NCBI GenBank assembly: GCA_013423325.1
Contig: BLJB01000043.1
Coordinates: 124,001 to 188,000, forward strand
DNA: 64,000 nt
From: Usnea hakonensis
Lineage: Eukaryota; Ascomycota; Lecanoromycetes; Lecanorales; Parmeliaceae
Reading direction: 5' to 3'
Shown here: positions 1 through 10,924 of the stretch, piece after piece
How positions within the stretch are numbered: position 1 is the first letter of the stretch
Layout of the letters: each line of letters starts with the position of its first letter
The notes under the pieces: generated by a model
What the model was told of the DNA's origin: nothing
Seen by the model: only the letters and a program-made list of their open reading frames with translations
Database searches by the model: none
Made by a program: the position numbers and the translations under genes

Positions 1-1
1 C

Positions 2-469
2 AATAGTATCAAAGCACTGCGAAGTTTCAAATACATTGCGCACCGTGCAGGATGGGGGCTTCATCGTATCAGTGATTTGTTGAAGAATGCAAGAGGCACA
101 CTGGAGGAACTAGTCTTATCTACCGGCTCGGGGCAGAGTCGATTCATTGGCACATTGAGAGGCTTCACAGCGCTGAAACATGTCAAGGTGGACACTGATA
201 TGCTGCTCGTACGAGGGAAGATGTCAAGGGCTGTGGACATCCTTCCGGCTTCCATCGAGACTGCCACGCTTGCGGGCAACAGTTTAACACGCCCACACGA
301 GGAACAATTCTTATCCGATCTCTATCGTCCTAGCTTCTCATACCCAAATTTACGGAGACTACAAGTGGATGACAGCTGGGGGCATAGGGACATTGGGAAA
401 GACCGACTGAAGTTCCAGAAAGAATTCCACAAACAGACATCTTCATCATGGATGCTTCGCTATCGGTGA
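2..469 (+). CDS. F-box/LRR-like protein, C-terminal part (5' end outside window)
   Basis: The frame is open from base 2 to the stop at 467-469, so the gene enters from the left edge and about 155 C-terminal residues are visible. The protein has leucine-spaced strand/helix alternation (for example GTLEELVLSTG, ALKHVKVDTD, PNLRRLQVDD). This is the look of the irregular LRR tail of fungal F-box proteins, which serve as substrate receptors for SCF ubiquitin ligases. The F-box itself would lie upstream and is not seen, so the assignment rests only on repeat character. A second F-box-like gene at 56758-58260 has a similar architecture. Confidence 0.5.
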   Translation, partial: NSIKALRSFKYIAHRAGWGLHRISDLLKNARGTLEELVLSTGSGQSRFIGTLRGFTALKHVKVDTDMLLVRGKMSRAVDILPASIETATLAGNSLTRPHEEQFLSDLYRPSFSYPNLRRLQVDDSWGHRDIGKDRLKFQKEFHKQTSSSWMLRYR

Positions 470-3400
470 CTTGATGCCATTACAATTGAGGAGTCTGAAT
501 CACGCTCTCGTCGCAGAAAAGTACTTGCATTCTCGAAATTGGATGGCCGGAATTGCTCGGCAAAGGATCTTCAGAACCGACTACACTCGGTGGAGTAGAA
601 TGTCTGCTTTCGACTGTTTATCATTCCGGATGACTAGCAAATTCATGAATACCGGGACGTTGTACAGCGATACTACAAGCACCCATTACGCTCAATGCAT
701 GTTCTTCTCACAGGGTGACCGTTCCATCTCTGGACTCCGTGCTCCCGACTTGACTGATGTTGAGCTGTCATGTCTCCTCGCGCTAAATTTTGGACAATGT
801 CAATGATTACGAATCGCTGACCGCTCTTACATTCCCATGTTGGAGTCTCTGCCATCTTCATTGAGTGTATGGCTTGAAGGTGCAGCAAGCATGCTGCAAA
901 CAGTAAGAAGCGGCGATGATCTACTTGTTCAAGTCAAGACGACTTATTTACAATGTCCCTCTAAGACTATCTCATACACTTGAGATCCATTTTCGATGTG
1001 TACTTTTATCCCTCCTTACTTTCTCAGATTTGTGAGCGTGAAATGTTTTCCAGAAGCATATGTAATGCTGCTTCCAAGAGGGACACTGTAGGGAAAGCTT
1101 CACGACTTCCCTACCTGCTTCCGCCGCACTGACTCCGTCGACCTCAGGGTGGGTTTCGCCAGTCCAGCTCTTCTTGGAGAAGATGGCTGCAGGATTTGAG
1201 CTTTCGTGACAAGGCGCCCAAGCTCTCGGGGAAGGTCAGGCGGCATTCTCGCATGTTTCTTCGTCTTTCCATTCACTTGCACCGACAACCAAATAAGGCC
1301 TAGCACCGCGTCTAAGGGAAAGAAGGTGAGAAGATGGCTAGACCTGTGTAAAATAGTAAGTGGAGGCAAAGGCAAATCTAGCGATGTGATAGCCGACATT
1401 CTTCCAAGCTTATTACTCTATGACAAGCTCCGCCTTCATCATTCAGTCCCTTATCTCTCCCTTCGGCACCCTGACACTATCATTTGCTCTCCAAGTTCTC
1501 TAACTTCACGCCGCCACAAAGCAACATTCCATCTGTCCTTGAACACCCGAATCTGTGTCTCTACTTTCCACTGCTCTGAATTGCCCAAGTCTACCCACTT
1601 TCGCCCCACTCTCCACATCCCCCGTTCTCGTTTCCCTCTATCCTGCCTGCCTCCAAATACGCAATTTTATATCATTTTACACGAGTAATGTGGTGTCAGA
1701 ACGCTGGATAGCATTGAAATACCCCATCAGAACCCGGCCGTATAAAGTGCACTAGTATGTAGTAACAGCCGACTCGCAAGAGTCACTTGCGCCGGCCGCA
1801 AACGAGGATTCTCCTCCAGACTTCCGCGGTGGGCAAGTTCCATCCGTATCCTACCCTTTCTAGTACAGCGTTTACCATCCCTGTAATTAACGTCATTCAA
1901 GAGCGCAACCTGACCCATGTTGCTAGCATTCGATGTGCAAAAAAAAAAACATCATAGGCAAGCGACTGCCAACGAGCGTGGTGGGTGCTGTAATTAGAAG
2001 GCCACTGATGGGCAAGGTATCAGTAATGTGGAAGCGCGACCCGATCCAAGGCATCAGTTGGACGGCATTACGCCCTAAGGGAGTCATTTTCGGGAAGCAG
2101 ATTGCGAGGGTCATATCTCCATTTTCGGACAAGGAGCTACTGACAAGTGCTTCCATTGAGAAATGAGGATGCAGTTGCCGATTCGTTGCGGTTTCGTTAC
2201 GGTTGGACAGTCTGGTCGTTCAGAAGAGCTTGGCTCTGATATCAGCGGAGAGACACCCGTGCTGGGGAACGGATGAGGATTCATCACTAGGCTCATTTGG
2301 TGGTGTTGTAGTATGGTTGAGGCTTGGAGTTGTGGAAGGCAGCAGGTGGGATGGGGCCACGAATCGTTGGCGTTGCTTTTGGATGTTTGTTTTTGATGAT
2401 CGAGTTTGAAGGGTGTTGTGTCGGTGGCTGTTTGGTTGGAAACTTTACGAATGGTTCAGGCTTGGTGTGAATGGGATTACGTTCATGGTTGTGATGGTGG
2501 GGTTTTTATGTCATGCTGGATGTAGATTGAGTTATGGACGGCGTACTACGGCAGCGGAGAGCTGGGGTTTGCGAGTTGGCAGGCGGAGCGAGGAGCGAGG
2601 CGTAATTTTTCATTATAGGTACTTGAGAACAAAAAGGGGCCTGTAGGTAAGGAATACTGGCTGTGCTGCGATGAATTGTCCTGCCTGGCGCACCGACAAC
2701 AATATGTCTCATCGCTCGCTCATAGCCCACAACTACTTTCCTTACCTTACATTTCGAAATCCGAGTACGAGCCTCAGTTTGAGAACCTCCGCTGAGTGAC
2801 GCTGTCATGCATGTCGTGAAGTACAGTACCCGGTGAGTGTAAAACTCATCTACTCAGACCAAAGGTCTTATCTCCCCAGATGTTTTGTCCAGCACTACTT
2901 GACTTACCTTACGCGGTAGATCACGTTCTCAGGAAAATTCAAGGGCTGTGAAATGGCATCTATCTCGACAAGCTTTCACGCATCTGCAACATCACCTCGT
3001 TGGAATTCTCGTGGGTTTGTATACCAGGAAAGGAAACTTCTGCGCTTCGTTGCGCTGTTTTGCTTTTGTTTTGCTTGTTGATTGGTTGATTGGTTGAATG
3101 AATAGCTTCTTTTTTTTGGTTGGAGTGAGGGGATCGGCCGCTGGATATAGATTTGTAGCTCGTCGATTCTGATGAACCGGGGTTTTGAAGGACCTACTCT
3201 AGAATTAAAAGACGAGATTTTGATTCGATGGGTCGGAGAATGGTTGTTCGAGATACTGGGTAGGACCATAAGCATCCGTGCGGGGAAAGGAGGTTTGTAA
3301 CGTCCGAACCGTGTACTCTATCTACACATAGCGGCTCAGGGGGCTCCTGGGGGTGTTTTGGCGCTGTGGCGTCATCGATGTGGTCTTTGGGGCTGAGCTT

Positions 3401-3674
3401 GGGGAAATTCATAGGGGGGGTTTTCTTGGGGATCACTGTGTGTGGTATGTTTGGTGCTGAGACGGTTTGATTGATGGGGAGATGAACTCTGGTGCTTTGA
3501 AATTGTGTGAGATTGGATGGTGGAGTGGTATGGAAGGTTGTTGTTGATTTGATGAGCTGGAAGAGCGAAGGATATGCTGGTGGCACGTAGTTTCCTGAGT
3601 GCGTGAAAGCTCGTCTATAAGAAAAGACGTTTGTCTAGACACTGCATTTACAGCCCACAGCCATACCAGCGGGA
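470..3674. other. 3.2-kb stretch without a supportable gene
   Basis: Several short open frames occur on both strands, but none has domain-like composition, a consistent exon chain or a plausible start context. A pyrimidine-rich stretch at about 1440-1680 resembles fungal promoter or leader sequence, but no gene follows it. From 3060 to 3560 the sequence is G/T-rich on the plus strand and looks like non-coding spacer downstream of the GNAT gene. Confidence 0.5.
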
Positions 3675-4482
3675 TCAACGACGATTAAACCCCGTCTCCC
3701 AAGGCACGACCGTCTTGCCCTTTTCATAAACCCCTCGCGCAGGCTTCCACATGAAATACCAATGCATCGGCAAGATCTCCCTCTCCATCTTCCTCCACTC
3801 GTCGCTCGCATTCCGGTCATAGGCGTCGAGATGATCGACGTACATGACCGCCAGACCGAAGCTTTCGTACAGCGGTCTTCCCTCATCGGTCCCTTCGACA
3901 AAGACTTCCAACCCCTTCCCCTGGGCCTTGTCTACGCCCCAGCGCATCAGCAGACCACCTGCGCCACGGCGACGGTGTGACGGATGGACGAACATGAGAT
4001 TGCATACTAAATGATGTGTGAGATCACTGGGTGGTGGGATACAGGACAAAGGATGATTGAAAGCTTGACTCACAAGTATGAGGCCTATTCATCTTCGTCC
4101 TCCTCGGCCCATACACCTGCTCCAGCATCTCATTCACAAACCGCTTACACTCCCCCTCAGGCCACCAATACGCATCGAGCTTCGGCTGCGGTCCCTCAAA
4201 CGGATTCTTCTCATGGACATGCCATTGCGCCCCGCCGATGACGTCTCCAGACTCATCGTCGACGACATAGAGCCAGTGGCTCGTCGGGTCAGCGCTGTGC
4301 CATTGCCATTGCCGTTCTTTGCTTTCTTGGATGGCGGCGGCGCGGTCGGCGGGGGAGGCGCCGAAGACGGGGAAGAGTACTTGCATGAAGGGGTGGTAGG
4401 GGTTGTAGTAGCCGGCCCATTCGCAGTCAACTATGTGGGAGAAAGTAGATTCGTCGGTGCATTCTTTTAGTGTGAGGGGCAT
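3675..4482 (-). CDS. GNAT-family N-acetyltransferase
   Basis: Two exons, 4482-4074 and 4006-3675, are joined across a 67-nt intron (donor GTGAGT, acceptor TTAG) and give a 246-residue protein in one frame. The joined product reads LCNLMFVHPSHRRRGAGG over the splice. This contains the GNAT motif A (hydrophobic strand, then R/Q-x-x-G-x-G/A) that binds the acetyl-CoA pyrophosphate. The C-terminal part (GRPLYESFGL) is the usual motif B region. The family transfers acetyl from acetyl-CoA to an amine; the substrate cannot be told. Proteins of this layout are common in fungi as single-domain cytosolic acetyltransferases. The first ATG in frame, at 4482, gives a natural N-terminus. The gene appears intact. 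Confidence 0.85.
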
Positions 4483-4909
4483 GGTTGTAGAAATTTTGGG
4501 GTTGGGGAGAGTGGTTTCTTGGGATGAGATTGGGTGCAGGGGGGTGGTTTTACAAGAGGGGGGATTATGAGGTCATGAGGGATATTCATGGAGAAGTATT
4601 CTTTACGGCTAATGTTATGATTATGAAATAAATGTTACAGATAGATTTGGTTCAATACCGTAAGGTGCATTGATGCTAATGCAGGGGCTTATTCTTCTCT
4701 CCAGTCCAAATACGCCCTCAACACGGAGAGTATGCAGGGTTTTGGTGTATTCCATGTAATGTAAAGTAGTCACGTATCCTTTGCTTCGCTTTTCTATCTG
4801 AATATATTGTATCGATTACTAGACTGCTGTACATTTGCCAAATGCGCCAAACCGACTGCTGGTCACACGCTTGACAGAGATCCTCCCCTCGAACGGCTCC
4901 CCACTCAAC
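4483..4909. other. Intergenic spacer, 427 bp
   Basis: This lies upstream of the GNAT start and downstream of the stop of the next minus-strand gene. It is AT-rich and has no open frame of note. It presumably contains the GNAT promoter; no specific site was recognised. Confidence 0.4.
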
Positions 4910-6306
4910 TCAAAAGGGAGTCCCATCAAGTACTCGCGGCGCACTGGTCAACCTCAAAGTAGTCAAATACCCCATGGTTTTGGTCTCGCTCGTCTGACTC
5001 TCGGACTCCCACCCGCAAGTCGGTCCTATGACAAGGTCATGGCTTCCCGGACCAGCAACAATGCTCCTTGACGGTACGCCATGGCCGGAGTGGCCGGAGT
5101 AGACGCCATCATCCCTATCATTTTCGTTATTGACCGACTCTAGCTCGACGTATTCTTCTAATCTTGCACGGGTATTCCTTTGGGAGACTTCTTTTGCCTC
5201 GCGAGGAATTGTGGCTTTTGAGTCAGCATGGGTGTACAACTCAGTCAAGCCTTCCCGTCGAAACTTGTCCTTGTTCATCATACCCGACTCCAAACTTTCC
5301 AAAAATGGCTTCAAGTATGGGATGCATGCTGCTATTATGCTAATGCTTTCCTCTATAAGGGCGCACAGAGCAGCTGGCCAGGCCTTGAAGGTAAAGTCGC
5401 GTCTGTACGAGAACTTTCTCAGGTAGACAATCCGTATCACGGCGGTAATCATAGCTCTTGGATGGGTCAGCTCTGATGGAGTGAAAGATATTGCCGACTT
5501 ACAGTATGCGGACTGCGAAACAGCCAAAGATGATCGCTTTTCGTGCTTTCCTTGCTTGCAAATTCCAGATTATGCCTAGGGGTAGGAGTACAAGCATAGA
5601 GTCAGTAAGGATGTTTACTGTCTCAAAGTAGGTCCAAAATGCGACCTGAAGAGAGTCAGCGCTGTCATGTGGAGTGTAACGAATTTATGTAATACCTCGT
5701 TTATACATTTGTTGCCGTTCAAATCCCAAGTTTTTGGAAGCTGGCATTGGAATGCAATTACGAGCACCGATGTAAGGGTCCAGGCGGTGACCAGGATTCC
5801 TATTGCATAACTCGATCTTTGATGTAATGCGTTAGGCGATAAAGACCGCAGTAAAGCAACCACTGATAATTTCGTGAGGCATAAGGACCCTGCATAGAGA
5901 AATGAAGACGCGTAGTTCAACTGGAGAGCGTTTTAGCCTATGAATCGATCCGGTAGGGTCATGTCGATTGACCTGCTGAACTTTTTGCAACTGTCCTTCA
6001 TTCAAGGAGCTCACATGCCGGCCAAGACCATTGATTGCCTCAATAGAAAGAGAACTCGCAAAACCTATGCTAAGAACCTGGCTCTTCGTTCAGTATGAGA
6101 AACACATGTTCATCCGAGAGGCGTACCAAAGCAAATATTATCAGTAAGTCGTCGATCTTAAGTTTTCTTGAGATTGCATAACGCGTAGATAATCGTGCGG
6201 CTACTCCGAAAAAGGTGGTCACGAGGAACACCCATGCGATTATACTGACAGCGGAGCTGTAGTCGTCTGCTGAGACCAACAGTGGGCGCGCCTGGGCGGA
6301 AGACAT
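4910..6306 (-). CDS. Rhodopsin-domain integral membrane protein (PTH11-like)
   Basis: A five-exon minus-strand gene starts at the ATG 6304-6306 (MSSAQARPLL). Joins that hold the frame give FALVLSIGFASSLSIEAING, then QKVQQLNYASSFLYAG, then a segment through KCINE, then VAFWTYFETVNILTDSM, and finally VIRIVYLRKFSYRRDF. Introns are about 49-75 nt with CTGAC-like branch sites. The order of membrane segments, the RKLKIDD loop after TM2 and the long polar C-terminal tail are characteristic of the fungal rhodopsin-domain family (seven TM, no retinal lysine implied), to which PTH11-like receptors belong. It sits in the plasma membrane and has no known ligand. The tail ends LDGTPF. The gene looks intact; two more members of the family lie at 26331 and 46151. 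Confidence 0.85.
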
Positions 6307-6411
6307 GTCATAGGAGAGTAACGATTGCTGAAGACCAATGCTGTGGAGCTTCAGGAAATAATTTAATTTACCAAACATACAGCAATGATACATGAGGGGG
6401 CATGTGTTTTC

Positions 6412-6504
6412 CATTAGGCGAGAGGGTCGTATTGGAACAAACCCCCCCCCCCCCCCCCCCNNAGGCGAGGGGGTCGTATTGGAACAAACCCCCCCCCCCC
6501 CCCA
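6412..6504. repeat. Duplicated unit with poly-C tracts flanking a 2-N gap
   Basis: A unit reading AGGCGAG-R-GGGTCGTATTGG followed by AACAAA and a long C run occurs twice in tandem, separated by NN at 6461-6462. The near identity of the two units around an unresolved dinucleotide suggests the assembler joined two reads of one locus rather than a true duplication. Confidence 0.6.
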
Positions 6505-7392
6505 TGATGTCAGATGCTTGCACACTTTCTCGTCATTTATCCTCATTCGTCACAGACTGTTTCGGCAGTCTCGACCGAGGCATATGGATCTAGTTCGCAT
6601 AACACTTTATGCCGAAGGAAGATAGGCATTGCGAAGGGGATTGGACATCAACAGAGAGGATACTCAGGAAGGAAAAAGGGGTAGTCCGGAGATGTGGTCC
6701 ATTGAAATTTCAGTATGCAGCTATCCGCCTGAGATGATGGAATACGAAGCAACAATAACAAGAGACGGGGTCACCCGACAAGGTAAAGTGGAAGGTGGAA
6801 CCGAGGCTGTGCCGACTGCTGAAGATCGCCGCCAGGGTGCTCATACTAAAGCAGTTTAGGGTCGGCTCGCTATTACAGTGTCCGCAGCTTTGTTCTCAAG
6901 TCTCCTCGTCAATGCGAGAAGGTGACCTCGGCCGAACAGGATTCACGCATTTCGGTAGCATCTTAGTATAGGTACTTTACATTTTGCAGTGGAAATATAC
7001 TGCACATTTCGCGCTGGAGAGATCGTCGAAGATTGTAGGGTGGCACGTTGGTGGAGTGCTGAAGGCAAGGCATTTGATAAGATTACCGCCTAGGGTCTAC
7101 CACCTGCAGATGAACATCATTTCCTATTCGCCAATATCGAAAAGGGCAAAATTTGCGAGTTGTTGAAGCTGATGACCACAGTGAAGCGAACTGATAAAGA
7201 GGTAGAACATTATATACGGGGTTGGCTAACGCTCAGTTGCCATAACATGCTTACCTCTAATCTTATATTTAGCCTGGCGAGGAATCTCTTGGTGATATTA
7301 GCCCTTAGTCACCTAGGACCTTGCAATGGTGAGAAGCAATTTGAAATGGATATCCAGCGTTGCTGACGACCGATCCTACTGCTTCAATAGCC
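6505..7392. other. Spacer without a recognisable gene
   Basis: Only short open frames with no family character. No repeat structure was seen apart from the poly-C unit at the left end. Confidence 0.4.
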
Positions 7393-7725
7393 TCAATGGC
7401 CAAAACGCTTGGAGGAATTTGAGTTGCAGATCATAGGAGCTGCTGAAGTGACGGAATTCTCCAGCAAGGATCCCGGGACTACTTCCGTCAATGACCAGGG
7501 GACGTCTTTCGGACGAAGTTGTTGTATTCTGAAGCAATCGTGCAAAGCACGGGCCTTATTATTCCCCTTCTTTACGGCTAAAGTTGCTGAATCAAAAACC
7601 ATAACAAGAATGCTGAGATGACTTACCTGACCGCATAGGGTTGGTTTCCTCTACGGGCCCCAGCCAATCGACCTGGAACCACATGAATGTTCTGACTCTT
7701 TGTATACTATGGCATTCGCTTCACA
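7393..7725 (-). CDS. Two exons of an unrecognised protein, N-terminus unresolved
   Basis: On the minus strand a frame reading RTFMWFQVDWLGPVEETN ends at a clean donor (TCAG/GTAAGT). It is followed after a 45-nt intron (acceptor GATTCAG at about 7592) by SATLAVKKGNNKARALHDCF and so on, to a TGA at 7393-7395. The two exons keep one frame, and the protein composition is globular, so this looks like real coding sequence. The upstream exon cannot be connected with confidence beyond about 7725, because the frame is blocked at a TGA near 7736. I do not recognise the family. It is the gene nearest to the repeat precursor on the left side and might belong to that locus. Confidence 0.4.
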
Positions 7726-8535
7726 CGTATCGTGGCATCGCTATTGGTAGCGACTTGCTTGATCGCGATCGAGCTTGCAGAAGGCCCGGTGCAGGACTTT
7801 ATGGCGTCTCTATGCTGGTGCGAATCTCGGCAGTAAATCCTTCCGCTCATCATTATGAATCCCCGCAAAGCTTGAAAACACAAATGCCTGTCCAGCATAC
7901 TAGAATGCCTCGAAACCTCGGGATTGACCGGCCCAATTCTAGGCTACCCAAGGATCCTATGACTATTCATGACTTTAAGAGGGGCATCTTGAAAGCGCGC
8001 CACACCTCCCCACATTACATGCAGGGACGGCCCCAACTCGGACCCACCAGTATGCTCCTCACGGCCATGAAACATGGGCATAGGGCTGGAGTCGTCCATG
8101 ATTGGTTATATTAGTAGGGTCTCATTATAGTGGCTTGCCTCTAGAGACTTTTGCAGATACGAGAACAATAGCAGCCAATCAGCAGTCTTTGGCGATTCCA
8201 AATCCCGTGGATCAAAATTTCCAATGTATCGTCTCAGTATGATTGGCCCCAAGGTGCGCGATTTTCCTCCCGCAATGGCAATCCATAGGTCAATCCCGCA
8301 GACCTTAACGAATGTGCTCTACCTAGTGCTGCAGGCATGCAAGTGCGGCATCGGCCCTAATACTATACCTCAGAAATTCTCCGAAACAGTGACGTGCTGT
8401 TAAGCCCAAGTTGTTATTACCCATGCCATTTGAAAGATATCTTCGACCTAGAGCTTTTTCAATTGCAAAGAAGGCTTAGAATCCTTCCAACTTTCACACT
8501 CACCAGAATCTATAGCATCGAATACGTGAAACAGT
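7726..8535. other. Spacer upstream of the repeat precursor
   Basis: An open frame at 7641-8114 (+) overlaps the exons above on the other strand and has no protein-like pattern. The last 400 bp should contain the promoter of the precursor gene at 8536; no TATA or factor site could be named. Confidence 0.35.
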
Positions 8536-9267
8536 ATGCTCTTTTTAGCCCAACTTGCTGGCCTGTTAAGCCTTGGGGCTGCCGCACCTTCGATTTCAAG
8601 CTTTCCGTGTGGCTCCAAGAGCCCAATCCAAGTGGCACATGCGTCTTTCCTCGAGTGTATTGTACAGATTCCCGAACAAGTACTTTCACAGTCCAAATGG
8701 TACAACAAGCGGTCTGAGTCAGCCGTCGAGCCTGGAGATCCCCTAATCTACAGCCCCTCTCGTCTACCTAAGAGGTCCAATACAAGAATTGATTCAGGAG
8801 ATTCCGTCGAGCCTGGAGATCCCCTAATCTACAGCCCCTCTCGTCTACCTAAGAGGTCCAATACAAGAATTGATTCACGAGATTCCGTCGAGCCTGGAGA
8901 TCCCCCTATCTACAGCCTCCGTCGTCTACCTAAGAGGTCCAATACAAGAATTGATTCAGGAGATTCCGTCGAGGAGCCTGATTCTCAATTTACCAACCTT
9001 GGTCTTCTACCTAAAAGGTTCGAGACAAGCATTGAGTCGGGAGAATCTGTCGATGAGCCTGAACCTCAATTTACCAACCCGGGTTCTCTCCCTAAGAGGA
9101 CCGAGACAAGCATTGAGTCGGGAGAATCTGTCGATGAACCTAAACCTCAATTTACCGGCATAGGTTCTCTCCCTAAGAGGTCCGAGGCAAGCATTGAGTC
9201 TGAAGAATCCGGCGACGAGCCTGACTCTCCATCCATCTGTTGTATCGACCATGGCGACCTACCCTGA
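8536..9267 (+). CDS. Secreted Kex2-processed repeat precursor (candidate RiPP precursor)
   Basis: The protein has 243 residues. Residues 1-19 form a signal peptide (hydrophobic LFLAQLAGLLSLGAAA). A leader follows, ending in KR at 58-59. Six repeats then each end in the Kex2 site LPKR: 60-80, 81-107, 108-134, 135-161, 162-188 and 189-215. A last unit (216-243) has two Cys and no KR. Repeats are 27 residues except the first (21). Three carry a Tyr segment (LIYSPSRLP twice, PIYSLRRLP once) and three a Phe segment (QFTNLGLLP, QFTNPGSLP, QFTGIGSLP). An acidic spacer such as SIESGESVDEPEP precedes each. Signal peptide plus KR-ended repeats with a short variable core is the architecture of fungal dikaritin precursors (ustiloxin, phomopsin, asperipin) and of Kex2-processed repeat proteins generally. 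The UstY-type oxidase 720 bp away supports the RiPP reading. No intron is needed. The alternative is a repeat-derived secreted peptide without modification. Confidence 0.8.
   Translation: MLFLAQLAGLLSLGAAAPSISSFPCGSKSPIQVAHASFLECIVQIPEQVLSQSKWYNKRSESAVEPGDPLIYSPSRLPKRSNTRIDSGDSVEPGDPLIYSPSRLPKRSNTRIDSRDSVEPGDPPIYSLRRLPKRSNTRIDSGDSVEEPDSQFTNLGLLPKRFETSIESGESVDEPEPQFTNPGSLPKRTETSIESGESVDEPKPQFTGIGSLPKRSEASIESEESGDEPDSPSICCIDHGDLP
8710..9183 (+). repeat. 81-bp tandem coding repeats of the precursor
   Basis: In-frame tandem units of 81 bp encode the Kex2-ended repeats. The first Tyr-type units are almost identical at the DNA level (GTCGAGCCTGGAGATCCCCT recurs), which points to recent expansion. 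The Phe-type units form a second, more diverged group in the 3' half. The unit boundary falls at CCTAAGAGG, the LPKR codons. Confidence 0.85.
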
Positions 9268-9986
9268 CGGAACAAAACCTAGCTGTGAGTCTGGGCAGCA
9301 CGCCCGCAGATTCACAAGCGAGTGCTAATGACCCTGAGTAGCAGCATCGTTTACCTTCAATCCCTTCGCTATTCAGATCGCCTACAAATCGCGCATGGGA
9401 GGTCGATAGGAAGACTTTGAAGTACGTGGGGAGACTGACAATTGCTGTCTAATAATATAATGACATGCGCCATCGAGACTTGTGGGCGTGAAACGGATGT
9501 ATTTCCATGACGGGAAAAGATACGGGCAGACTTTCGTTACTCTCTGGGTTGATATGTGGTTTATGTGTTCATTGAACATACTTTGTAACAATGCTTCGCG
9601 GCTGCAATTAGGGCCAAGATCAGCATGTTCAATCTCAAGATACACATGCCAGCCTCAAATACAACGACAATCAAGCCTAGGGTTTCCCCATTAGATCGCA
9701 TCTTTCAGGCGGCCCCATTTCACCAACCGTGTTGGCTGCAACACCATTGATTTGTTGTAATAAATGTTTTTGGTCTACTAATGGTACTACAAATTTCGTA
9801 TCGGCTTGATTCGTTCATCAAATCTGCAACAATTATGCCTATGGTATCATTCCTGCCGCGAGATTTCCCTGCAAAGTCCTTATCGATTGGGCTATCCGAA
9901 GTAACGCAATTCCATACGATTTCTTTTCTACGGAAGAGACATGAAAGACCGCCCTATGTGAAGATTCGGATAGATGTTCAATCCAC
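9268..9986. other. Convergent spacer between precursor and UstY-like gene
   Basis: This holds the 3' regions of two converging genes. A GTGAGT...GCTAATGAC...TAG string at about 9293-9342 looks like an intron in the 3' untranslated part of the precursor transcript. No further coding sequence was recognised. Confidence 0.35.
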
Positions 9987-10924
9987 CTAAAACAGCCCCT
10001 GGTGCCCGTACTTTTCAAAGTAGGCATCCTTACGAGAGCGAAATGGAGAGCCATCTTGACAGAATTGGAAACGCTCCAGGTTGTGTTCAGCATCACGGTA
10101 CTCATCCACTTGGTTGTAGCAAGCATGGCGCTCCGGATCAAATGCCCAAGATACCAACGCATCCCAGTCTCGACATTGCTGGATCTGTCCCTGACCTGTC
10201 TCATGATCATGACCTAATTGTGTGGCCAGTGGGGTATCGTCGGCCATGCACATGAAGCGAAGCCGGAATGCATCGAGGCAATGGATCAAATGATGATGGC
10301 TGACAGTCTGCTCCTGCTCGTGATGATACTCGAATATTGATCTCCGAAGTAGCTTCTGCGGGAGCGGTCAATAAGACTGATATGAGGAAAGACTGGGCCA
10401 CGACAGAACCTACCACACAATGTACATCGTGAATACCTTGGATGTAGTAAAGACCCTTATCGGTGTCCCAAGGAAAGTCCTGTGCGCGTATCAAGCCTTT
10501 TGAAGCCGCCCAGTGGTGGTCAAGAGCGACCGCCCCAGCACTTGTGCTGTTGATAGCCTCCCACAACTCGGTGGTCCGCCCCTCATTTTCCCCCGAGTAT
10601 TCCGTCTTGGCTTGGTAAGGGACCTTTACATTAGCTTGCAAGCCCGCTGAAAGACTAATCAGTGCTTGTGTACGAAGATGGTTATCATGTCTTACCGAAT
10701 CTAGATCGACTGGCGTCGACAGCAAGGGCCTTCTGTTGACGTAGCTGAAAATGTCCACCAACGTTCAATGCAATTGAAACAATGAGAATCAGAACGACAA
10801 TGTGGGTCTGCTGGTAGCGAATCCAGGAGCGCCGAGTGTTGTCGATAGGAAATAATTCATCCTTTTCCGCAAAAAAGCTTTCGCTGTCGTGCACGAGGCT
10901 ATATTCTGTGACTTTGCTCCCCAT
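9987..10924 (-). CDS. UstYa/DUF3328-family oxidase
   Basis: Three exons (10924-10696, 10646-10414, 10355-9987) join in frame to 276 residues; introns are 49 and 58 nt. A cytosolic N-tail of about 40 residues precedes one membrane segment (HIVVLILIVSIALNV). The lumenal domain carries the two family motifs: IQGIHDVHC (HxxHC) and HHHLIHCLDAFR (HCLDxxR), followed by QCRDWDALVSW and a short tail. These are the hallmarks of UstYa-like proteins, which catalyse oxidative cyclisation of Tyr/Phe residues in fungal RiPPs (ustiloxin, asperipin, cyclochlorotine). The second His-Cys motif is formed only after splicing, which confirms the gene model. It converges on the repeat precursor and is divergent from the permease, with about 860 bp of shared upstream region. 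UstY proteins also act in some non-RiPP clusters, so the substrate is inferred. Confidence 0.9.

Noticed and set aside
1206..1688. 160-codon plus-strand frame
   Set aside because: Composition reflects a CT-rich stretch, there is no domain pattern, and it is overlapped by other equally long frames.
4134..4470. Long frames on both strands over the GNAT gene
   Set aside because: They overlap a well-supported two-exon acetyltransferase and have no independent features.
9007..9252. Minus-strand frame with repeated RLNACL segments
   Set aside because: Antisense shadow of the precursor repeats; periodicity is inherited from the tandem DNA.
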